A stretch of 9,131 bases of DNA from positions 1-9,131 of the forward strand of contig JAODNF010000474.1 of the NCBI GenBank assembly GCA_025464915.1, written 5' to 3'. Positions 1 through 5,480 of this stretch are shown piece after piece (within the stretch, counting starts at the first letter, position 1; each line of letters opens with the position of its first letter). Below the pieces are notes generated by a model that searched no databases, was not told the origin of the DNA, and saw only the letters and a program-made list of their open reading frames with translations. The position numbers and the translations under genes are program-made. This DNA is from Frankiales bacterium. Its GTDB lineage: Bacteria > Actinomycetota > Actinomycetes > Mycobacteriales > SCTD01.

Positions 1-787
1 GGGCGGGCAGGCAGTGCAGGACCATCGCGTCGGGCTTGGCCAGGGAGACGGCGGACTCGTCGAGCGAGTACGACGCGAGGTCGGCCAGCCGCTGCTCCGC
101 GCCGGTCATGCCCATGGAGACCCAGACGTCGGTGCACAGCACGTCCGCGTCCTGGGCCGCGGCCTTCGGGTCGTCGGTCACGACGATCGTGGTGCCGAAG
201 CCTCGCGCCCGCTCCACGATCGCGGGGTCGGGCTGGTAGCCGGTCGGGGCGCCGATGCGCACCTCCATGCCCGCCATGGCTCCGCCGACGAGATAGCTGT
301 TGGCCATGTTGTTGGCGCCGTCGCCGAGGTAGGTCAGGACCAGGCCCCGTGTGGACCCCTTCCGCTCGCGGACGGTCTGCAGGTCGGCGAGGATCTGGCA
401 CGGGTGGAAGCCGTCGGTGAGCGCGTTGACGACCGGCACGTCCGACGCTCCCGCGAGGGCCTCGATGCGGTCGTCCCCGAACGTGCGGATCACGATGGCG
501 GAGACATAGCGGGACAGCACCCGGGCGGTGTCCTCGATGGTCTCGCCGCGGCCGAGCTGAGTGCTCTGCGCGTCGATGATGACCGGATGCCCACCGAGCT
601 CGGCGATGCCGATCTCGAACGAGAGGCGGGTCCGGGTCGACGGCTTCTCGAAGACGACTGCGACGGCCTTGCCCGCGAGGGGCTTCGGGCCGTCGTACCG
701 GGTCTTCTTGAGGCTCGCCGCGAGGTCGAGGACCTGGCCCTGCTCGGCGGGGGTCAGGTCGTCGTCCGCGAGGAAGTGACGGGGCAT
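1..787 (-). CDS. argF: Ornithine carbamoyltransferase, 3' end cut off by window edge
   Basis: This enzyme transfers the carbamoyl group of carbamoyl phosphate to ornithine to make citrulline, the sixth step of arginine synthesis, in the cytoplasm. Reading from the ATG at 787, 262 residues are visible. The carbamoyl-phosphate loop STRTR is at residues 50-54, the HPCQ motif at 128-131, and the ornithine-side HCLPA motif at 258-262, just where the window ends. The family is usually a little over 300 residues, so about 45-50 C-terminal residues lie outside. The start is well fixed: the ATG overlaps the receiver gene's stop by one base (TGATG), and the protein begins in typical fashion with PRHFLADDDLT. 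A GGCGGG stretch just upstream may serve as ribosome-binding site. It is the last visible gene of the coupled argJ-to-argF series. No broken motif is seen. The catabolic form of the enzyme is a formal alternative, but the biosynthetic context makes argF the clear choice. Confidence 0.96.
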   Translation of the reverse strand, partial: MPRHFLADDDLTPAEQGQVLDLAASLKKTRYDGPKPLAGKAVAVVFEKPSTRTRLSFEIGIAELGGHPVIIDAQSTQLGRGETIEDTARVLSRYVSAIVIRTFGDDRIEALAGASDVPVVNALTDGFHPCQILADLQTVRERKGSTRGLVLTYLGDGANNMANSYLVGGAMAGMEVRIGAPTGYQPDPAIVERARGFGTTIVVTDDPKAAAQDADVLCTDVWVSMGMTGAEQRLADLASYSLDESAVSLAKPDAMVLHCLPA

Positions 788-1158
788 CAGGGCCCGCCGG
801 TGACCGCGGCGACGCGGGTGAGCAGCTCCGCGACGGCGAACGGCTTGAGGAAGACGTGGTCGTCCCCCAGCAGCTGCTTCATCGCCGGCACGGCGTCGAT
901 CTTCCCGGTGACGACGATGACAGGGGTCTCGCTGAGCTCGGGGTCGTCGCGCAGCTCCTCAAGCACGCGCACCCCGCCGAGGTCCGGCATCATCAGGTCG
1001 AGCAGCATGAGTGCGGGCTTGGTCGAGGCGGCCTTCACCAGCCCGGCCAGCCCGTCGGACGCCGTCACGACGTCGTAGCCCTCGGCCGAGAGCAGGGTCT
1101 GCAGGAGCCCCCGCACGCTGGGGTCGTCCTCCACCACGAGCACACGCGTTGCAGTCAT
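787..1158 (-). CDS. Stand-alone response regulator receiver protein inside the arginine operon
   Basis: The 123-residue protein is a bare CheY-like receiver (REC) domain with no DNA-binding, enzymatic or other output region. The acidic Mg2+ pocket is at E10-D11-D12, the predicted phospho-acceptor is D54 (LLDLMMPD), the switch threonine is T84 and the conserved lysine is K105 in the LKPF motif, so it should be able to accept a phosphate. The residue three before the lysine, usually an aromatic switch residue (Y106 in CheY), is V102 here. The start is secure: the ATG overlaps the argD stop in ATGA, and AGGG lies seven bases upstream. The stop overlaps the argF ATG in TGATG. The gene therefore sits inside a translationally coupled arginine operon. 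No histidine kinase is visible nearby. Receiver identity is certain from the motifs. A role in arginine metabolism is only inferred from position; it could equally be a general phosphorelay protein that landed here. Confidence 0.95.
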   Translation of the reverse strand: MTATRVLVVEDDPSVRGLLQTLLSAEGYDVVTASDGLAGLVKAASTKPALMLLDLMMPDLGGVRVLEELRDDPELSETPVIVVTGKIDAVPAMKQLLGDDHVFLKPFAVAELLTRVAAVTGGP

Positions 1159-2336
1159 GCCGCGACCCTAGCGGCGTCGAGGATCCCTGGCAGCGCCTGC
1201 ACGAACCGGTCGAGCTGGGTGTCGGTCACGACCAGGGGCGGCGCCAGCCGGATCACGTCCGGCGCACAGGCGTTGACGAGGTAGCCGGCCGTCCGCGCGG
1301 CAGCCTCGACCCGGGCCGCGACCGGCTCCGCGAGCACGATGCCCAACCACAGCCCGACGCCCCGGACGGAGGCGACGAGGTCGTGGCAGCGCAGCGACGA
1401 GCGCAGCTCGGCACCCTTGGCAGCGGCCCGCTGGACCAGCTGCTCGGCCTCGAGCACCTCGAGGACGGCGAGGCCGGCAGCGCACGACACCGGGTTGCCA
1501 CCGAACGTGGTGCCGTGGTCGCCCTTCTGCAGGGCCGAGGCTGCCGGGCCGGTGGCCACGACGGCCCCGAGCGGGAGCCCGCCGCCCAGCCCCTTGGCGA
1601 GGGTGACGAGGTCAGGACGCACGGTCGGTGCGACGACGTGCGTGGCCAGCCAGGCGCCGGCCCGGCCGATGCCGCCCTGCACCTCGTCCAGGTGCAGCAG
1701 CGCCCCGTGCTCGTCACACGCGGCCCGCGCGGCCTCGAGGAAGCCGGCAGGGGGGACGACCACACCGGTCTCCCCCATCACCGGCTCGAGCACGACGGAC
1801 GCCGTCCCGGCGGTCACGGCGGCGGCGAGCGCCTCGGCGTCTCCGTAGGGCACGAACGCGACGGGGCCGGGCAGCGGCTCGAACGGCGCACGCTTCGCCG
1901 GCTGGCCGGTGATCGCCAGGGCGCCCATCGTCCGTCCGTGGAAGGCCCCGTCGGCGGCCACCCAGCCGCCACCGGGCCGCAGTCGCCGCGAGATCTTGAG
2001 GCCGGCCTCGTTGGCCTCTGCCCCGGAGTTGCAGAACAGCACCTTGGCGTCGGGCAGGCCGAGCAGGCCGGTGAGCCGCTCGGCGAGCCGGACACCGGGC
2101 TCGTGCATGGCGAGGTTGCTCGTGTGGCCGAGGGTCGAGACCTGTCGGGTGACGGCCTCGACGACCGCGGGGTGCGCGTGACCCAGGACGTTGACGGCGA
2201 TGCCGCCGAGCAGGTCGACGTAGTGCTTGCCGTCGTCGTCCCAGACGGAGGCGCCCTCGCCGCGGACGAGCGCGACGGGGGGCGTGCCGTAGTTGCCCAT
2301 CATGACGGCGTCCCACCGCTTGGCCATGTCCGTCAC
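1155..2336 (-). CDS. argD: Acetylornithine aminotransferase
   Basis: This PLP-dependent class-III (fold type I) aminotransferase converts N-acetylglutamate-5-semialdehyde and glutamate to N-acetylornithine and 2-oxoglutarate in the cytoplasm. Numbered from the GTG at 2336, the 393-residue protein has the cofactor phosphate-binding NSGAEANEA at 103-111, FHGRTMGAL at 132-140, the ring-nitrogen aspartate D217 in LDEVQ, the Schiff-base lysine K248 in TLAKGLGGG, and GTTFGGNPVSCAAG at 275-288. Length is normal for the family. After LDEVQ it reads GGIGRAG, where TGIGRTG is commoner. The GTG overlaps the argB stop in GTGA, matching the other junctions, so I prefer it. An ATG three codons downstream, at 2327, is the alternative. 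The stop overlaps the receiver gene's ATG in ATGA. Such enzymes may also serve as succinyldiaminopimelate aminotransferase in lysine synthesis; that is family knowledge and is not shown by this sequence. Confidence 0.96.
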   Translation of the reverse strand: MTDMAKRWDAVMMGNYGTPPVALVRGEGASVWDDDGKHYVDLLGGIAVNVLGHAHPAVVEAVTRQVSTLGHTSNLAMHEPGVRLAERLTGLLGLPDAKVLFCNSGAEANEAGLKISRRLRPGGGWVAADGAFHGRTMGALAITGQPAKRAPFEPLPGPVAFVPYGDAEALAAAVTAGTASVVLEPVMGETGVVVPPAGFLEAARAACDEHGALLHLDEVQGGIGRAGAWLATHVVAPTVRPDLVTLAKGLGGGLPLGAVVATGPAASALQKGDHGTTFGGNPVSCAAGLAVLEVLEAEQLVQRAAAKGAELRSSLRCHDLVASVRGVGLWLGIVLAEPVAARVEAAARTAGYLVNACAPDVIRLAPPLVVTDTQLDRFVQALPGILDAARVAA

Positions 2337-3235
2337 GGGTTCTGCTCGCAGGTCGCTGAGGGCAGCACCATGGTTCCCACGCCCTCGTCGGTGAAGAGCT
2401 CGAGCAGGATCGCGTGCGGGACGCGGCCGTCGAGGACGTGCGCGCGGGGGACGCCGCCCTGGACGGCCCGCAGGCACGCCTCCATCTTGGGGACCATGCC
2501 GCTGGCGAGGGTCGGGAGGAGCTCCTCGAGCTCGTCGCCCTTGATCACGGAGATGACCTCGTCGCTGGCCGGCCAGTCCGCGTAGAGGCCCTCGACGTCG
2601 GTGAGCACGATGAGCTTCTCCGCGCCGACCGCGATCGCCAGGGCTGCCGCGGCGGTGTCGGCGTTCACGTTGTAGAGCTGGCCGTCGAGCCCGCGCGCGA
2701 CTGTCGCGACGACAGGCACCTTGCCCTCGTCGAGGAGGGCCTCCAGGATCGAGGGCTGCACCTTCACGACGTCGCCGACGAGCCCGATGTCCGTGGCGAC
2801 GCCGTCCACGACGGCGTCGCGCCGCTCGGCGGTGAACAGGTGGGCGTCCTCACCGGACAGGCCGACCGCGAACGGGCCGTGCTCGTTGACGAGGCTGACG
2901 ACGTCGCTGTTGACCTGTCCCACCAGCACCATCCGCACGACCTGCATCGTCTCGGGGGTCGTCACGCGCAGGCCGCCTCGGAACTCGCTGGCGAGACCGA
3001 GCCGGTCGAGGTGCTCGCTGATCTGGGGGCCGCCCCCGTGGACCACGACGACCTTGACGCCGCAGTAGCGCAGGAAGACGACGTCCTCGGCGAAAGCGCG
3101 CTGCAGCTCCTTGTCGGACATCGCGTTGCCGCCGTACTTCACGACGACGGTCCTGCCGCTGAAGGACTTCAGCCAGGGCAGCGCCTCGACCAGGGTCGCG
3201 GCCTTCGGCAGGTTGGCGTGACCTCGCGCCGTCAT
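2333..3235 (-). CDS. argB: Acetylglutamate kinase
   Basis: This amino-acid kinase family enzyme phosphorylates N-acetylglutamate with ATP, usually the feedback-controlled step of the pathway. It has 300 residues. VVKYGGNAM at 31-39 includes the catalytic lysine K33, HGGGPQIS is at 66-73, FRGGLRVT at 85-92, YNVNADTAA at 188-196, and K250 lies in VPKMEACL. Before the first strand there is an extension of about 28 residues with a helix-like segment (ATLVEALPWLKSF). Near the C-terminus is HAILLELFTDEGVGT (274-288). Both are features of the arginine-inhibitable hexameric kinases and absent from the short E. coli type, so arginine feedback is a fair inference. The ATG overlaps the argJ stop in ATGA and the stop overlaps the argD start in GTGA. 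The frame stays open upstream of 3235, but that stretch lies inside argJ and has no argB character. There is little Shine-Dalgarno sequence, which fits translational coupling. Confidence 0.97.
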   Translation of the reverse strand: MTARGHANLPKAATLVEALPWLKSFSGRTVVVKYGGNAMSDKELQRAFAEDVVFLRYCGVKVVVVHGGGPQISEHLDRLGLASEFRGGLRVTTPETMQVVRMVLVGQVNSDVVSLVNEHGPFAVGLSGEDAHLFTAERRDAVVDGVATDIGLVGDVVKVQPSILEALLDEGKVPVVATVARGLDGQLYNVNADTAAAALAIAVGAEKLIVLTDVEGLYADWPASDEVISVIKGDELEELLPTLASGMVPKMEACLRAVQGGVPRAHVLDGRVPHAILLELFTDEGVGTMVLPSATCEQNP

Positions 3236-4380
3236 GTCGAGTACGCCGAGTTCTCGTGGACGTAGGCCGTCGTGAGGTCGTTCGTGCGGATCGTCGCGGT
3301 CGCGTCGCCGGCCTTGAGGTCGATGAGCACGTGCACCGCCCGCCCTTGGAAGGGGACGGTCGACGGATCGCCGTGCTCGACCCCGCCGAGGCACACCTGG
3401 ACGCCGTTGAACGAGATGTCGACGTCGTTCACGTCGAAGGCGGCCTCCGTCGTGCCGACGGAGGCCAGGGCGCGGCCCCAGTTCGGGTCCTCGCCGAAGA
3501 CGGCGCACTTGAACAGGTTGCTGCGGGCGACGGCCCGGCCGACCTCGACGGCCTCGTCCTCGGTCGCGGCGTTGCGCACCTCGATCGCGATGTCGTGGGC
3601 CGAGCCCTCCGCGTCGGCGAGCAGCTGCAGCGCGAGGTCCTCGCAGACCTTCCTGACCGCCTCGTCGAACGCTTCGTCAGTGGGCTTCCCCGCGGCGCCG
3701 GACGCCATCAGCAGGACGGTGTCGTTGGTGCTCTGGCAGCCGTCGGAGTCGAGCCGGTCGAAGGTGGTCCGGGTGGCCGCGCGCAGGGCTCGGTCGCAGT
3801 CGGCAGCCGTGACGTCGGCGTCGGTGGTGACGACGACGAGCATCGTGGCCAGCGCCGGGGCCAGCATTCCGGCGCCCTTCGCCATGCCTCCCACCGTGAA
3901 GCCGTCCGCTCGCACGAGCGTCTGCTTGCTGACGCTGTCGGTGGTCATGATCGCGATGGCCGCGTCCGCTCCCCCGTCGGCACCGAGCGCGTCGTGAGCG
4001 AGGTCGACCCCGGCGAGCAGCCGGTCCCGGCTGAACAGCGGCCCGATCAGGCCGGTCGAGCAGACGACCACGTCCTTGGCACCGTCCTCGAGCAGCTCGG
4101 CCACCCGCTCGGCGGTCGCGTGGGCGGTCTGGAAGCCGGCCGGCCCGGTGCCGCAGTTGGCGCCGCCGGAGTTGAGGACGACCGCCCGGACCCGCCCGTC
4201 CGTGATGACCTGCTCGCTCCACAGCACCGGGTTGGCCTTGAACCGGTTGCTCGTGAACACGGCGGCCGCGGCCCGCGACGGCCCGTCGTTGACCACCAGC
4301 GCGACGTCCGGCTTCCCGCTCGCCTTCAGCCCGGCGGTCGCGCCAGCGGCCCGGAAGCCCTTGGCGGCCGTGACGCTCAT
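3232..4380 (-). CDS. argJ: Glutamate N-acetyltransferase / ornithine acetyltransferase (ArgJ)
   Basis: ArgJ transfers the acetyl group from N-acetylornithine to glutamate, giving ornithine and regenerating N-acetylglutamate, so the operon runs the cyclic pathway. Some members also use acetyl-CoA (bifunctional); sequence alone does not settle that. The 382-residue precursor should cleave itself between A178 and T179 in KGAGMLAPALATMLVV (168-183); the new N-terminal T179 is the nucleophile. Other typical parts are NSGGANCGTG (70-79), DSDGCQSTNDT (211-221), GEDPNWGR (296-303) and the C-terminal YVHENSAYST. The start ATG at 4380 has GGGGA seven bases upstream (4392-4388), which falls inside a perfect 13-bp palindrome that could hide it in mRNA. 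The stop overlaps argB in ATGA. Unlike the junctions downstream, argJ is separated from argC by 52 bp, so its translation starts independently of argC. Confidence 0.97.
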   Translation of the reverse strand: MSVTAAKGFRAAGATAGLKASGKPDVALVVNDGPSRAAAAVFTSNRFKANPVLWSEQVITDGRVRAVVLNSGGANCGTGPAGFQTAHATAERVAELLEDGAKDVVVCSTGLIGPLFSRDRLLAGVDLAHDALGADGGADAAIAIMTTDSVSKQTLVRADGFTVGGMAKGAGMLAPALATMLVVVTTDADVTAADCDRALRAATRTTFDRLDSDGCQSTNDTVLLMASGAAGKPTDEAFDEAVRKVCEDLALQLLADAEGSAHDIAIEVRNAATEDEAVEVGRAVARSNLFKCAVFGEDPNWGRALASVGTTEAAFDVNDVDISFNGVQVCLGGVEHGDPSTVPFQGRAVHVLIDLKAGDATATIRTNDLTTAYVHENSAYST

Positions 4381-4432
4381 CGCGGGGTCCCCGCCGGAGC
4401 GTGAGCGCAGCGAGCGATCTCGTGGGTTGGGT
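4381..4432 (-). other. argC-argJ spacer with GAGCG-rich segment
   Basis: This is the only non-overlapping junction within the arg cluster. On the plus strand GAGCG occurs at 4397-4401, 4403-4407 and 4412-4416, and the side next to argJ is a perfect GC palindrome (listed separately). The GAGCG-rich segment resembles the short low-complexity GAGCG/GCTCGC sequences often scattered through high-GC actinobacterial genomes; that resemblance is from memory and was not searched. No small open reading frame is convincing here. It probably acts as leader RNA for argJ, or as a processing or stability element. Confidence 0.45.
4382..4394 (-). promoter_or_regulatory. Perfect palindrome overlapping the argJ ribosome-binding site
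   Basis: The 13 bases are a perfect palindrome around a central base (GCGGGG-T-CCCCGC on the plus strand). In the mRNA it would form a GC-only hairpin of about five base pairs with a three-base loop, ending one base before the argJ ATG and containing the candidate Shine-Dalgarno GGGGA. The sequence and its position are directly visible. An effect on argJ translation is inference. Confidence 0.4.
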
Positions 4433-5437
4433 TCACGGGGCGACCCCGCTGATGGACAGGCCGGCCTGCTCCGGGAGCCCGAGGAGCAGGTTGGCGTTCT
4501 GCAGTGCCTGACCAGCGGCGCCCTTGCCGAGGTTGTCGAGGGCGCTCACCACGACCACCCGGCCCGAGTCCTGGTCCAGGGTCGCCTGCAGGTGGCAGCT
4601 GTTGGAGCCGAGCGTCGCTGCGGTGTGCGGCCAGCGGCCCTCAGGGAGGACATGCACGAAGGGCTCGTCGGCGTAGGCGGCGGCGAGCACCTCACGCGGG
4701 TCCTGGTCGGTCAGCGGCCGGACGGTCACGGTGGCGAGGATGCCCCGCGGCATCGGCGCGAGAACGGGGGTGAAGGACAGGGAGGTGGCACCTGTGGCCT
4801 GCTTGATCTCGGGCACGTGCTGGTGGGCGCCGACCTTGTAGGGCGACAGGTCCCCCATCACCTCCGTCCCGAGCAGGTGGGCCTTCGCGGAGCGACCGGC
4901 CCCACTTGTGCCGGACGAGGCCACGACGACGACGTCAGCGGGATCTGCCAGGCCGGCCGCGACGAGCGGCGCCAGAGCGAGCGTGATGGCAGCGGCGTAG
5001 CAGCCCGTGCTGGCCACCCTGCTCGACGCCGCGATGGCCGTCCGGGCGCCGGGCAGCTCGGGCAGGCCGTAGGTCCACGTACCGGCGTGGCTGCCGCCGT
5101 ACCAGCGCTCCCACTCGGCAGCCGAGACGAGCCGGTGGTCCGCTCCCAGGTCTACCACCTTGACGGACGGGGACAGCTGGGCGGCCAGGGCTCCGGACTC
5201 CCCGTGCGGCAGGGCGAGGAAGACCACGTCCGCGGCGGAGAGCGCGAGCGGCGTGGTGGACTCGAAGACGCGCTCGGCCAGCTGCGGGAGGTGCGGGTGC
5301 AGGTCGGCGACCGGGGTCCCGGCGCTCGTCCCCGCGCAGAGCGCGCCGAGGCTGAGGTCCGGGTGGTTCAGGAGCAGGCGGAGCAGCTCGCCACCGGCGT
5401 AGCCACTGGCTCCCGCGACCGCCGCCGTCATACCCAT
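4433..5437 (-). CDS. argC: N-acetyl-gamma-glutamyl-phosphate reductase
   Basis: ArgC reduces N-acetylglutamyl-5-phosphate to the semialdehyde with NADPH, the third step of the pathway. Numbered from the ATG at 5437 it has 334 residues. The Rossmann loop GASGYAGGE is at 9-17, DLGADHRL at 96-103, YGLPELPGAR at 123-132, the catalytic cysteine C146 in STGCYA, SSGTSGAGR at 174-182, the active-site histidine H207 in HQHVPEI, SFTPVL at 221-226, and NLGKGAAGQ at 302-310. The usual active-site reading is PGCYPT; here the proline and threonine are T144 and A149, an unusual variant. Starts at 5452 and 5431 are also in frame. I chose 5437 because the region above it holds ARG-box-like sequence and a possible promoter whose start point would fall on this ATG, giving a leaderless message. 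It heads the arg operon, just downstream of the protease gene. Confidence 0.95.
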   Translation of the reverse strand: MGMTAAVAGASGYAGGELLRLLLNHPDLSLGALCAGTSAGTPVADLHPHLPQLAERVFESTTPLALSAADVVFLALPHGESGALAAQLSPSVKVVDLGADHRLVSAAEWERWYGGSHAGTWTYGLPELPGARTAIAASSRVASTGCYAAAITLALAPLVAAGLADPADVVVVASSGTSGAGRSAKAHLLGTEVMGDLSPYKVGAHQHVPEIKQATGATSLSFTPVLAPMPRGILATVTVRPLTDQDPREVLAAAYADEPFVHVLPEGRWPHTAATLGSNSCHLQATLDQDSGRVVVVSALDNLGKGAAGQALQNANLLLGLPEQAGLSISGVAP

Positions 5438-5473
5438 GCAGCAACCATACATGCCGCTGCAAGGATATTCAGG
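5435..5473 (-). promoter_or_regulatory. Two adjacent ARG-box-like sequences (putative ArgR operator)
   Basis: On the minus strand, 5473-5456 reads CCTGAATATCCTTGCAGC and 5453-5435 reads CATGTATGGTTGCTGCATG, two bases apart. The first has a perfect TGAAT half-site and 11 of 18 positions agreeing with the AhrC/ArgR consensus CATGAATAAAAATKCAAK as I recall it. The second has good half-sites at both ends with one extra spacer base. Paired 18-bp boxes two or three bases apart just before the first arg gene are the usual ArgR operator form. The region is much more AT-rich than its surroundings. No argR is visible in the window; it often follows argF, beyond the edge. The match is imperfect. Confidence 0.45.
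5444..5472 (-). promoter_or_regulatory. Possible argC promoter inside the ARG-box region
   Basis: A TATGGT hexamer (5449-5444) fits the actinobacterial TANNNT -10 pattern. CTGAAT (5472-5467), 17 bases upstream, is a weak -35 sharing TGA with TTGACA. Transcription would begin about seven bases after the -10, at or near the ATG at 5437, giving a leaderless argC message. The -35 falls in the first ARG-like box and the -10 in the second, so ArgR binding would block polymerase. This is a pattern match only. Confidence 0.35.
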
Positions 5474-5480
5474 CTGGCTC

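Noticed and set aside
2337..2477. Upstream extension of the argD frame into argB
   Set aside because: The extra residues are Arg/Pro-rich and overlap well-supported argB coding sequence. The GTG in the GTGA overlap gives a normal-length ArgD.
1011..2585. A 524-codon plus-strand open frame across the argD region
   Set aside because: The translation has no domain signature and runs across the argD/argB and receiver junctions on the opposite strand. argD on the minus strand explains the sequence.
3236..3508. Upstream extension of the argB frame into argJ
   Set aside because: The added residues are Arg/Gly-rich with no kinase character and overlap the conserved C-terminus of ArgJ. The ATG in the ATGA overlap gives a normal 300-residue ArgB.
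3256..4404. A 382-codon plus-strand open frame covering almost all of argJ
   Set aside because: It mirrors argJ's codon phase, has low-complexity Arg/Gly/Asp composition and no domain motifs, and is a shadow of GC-rich third positions.
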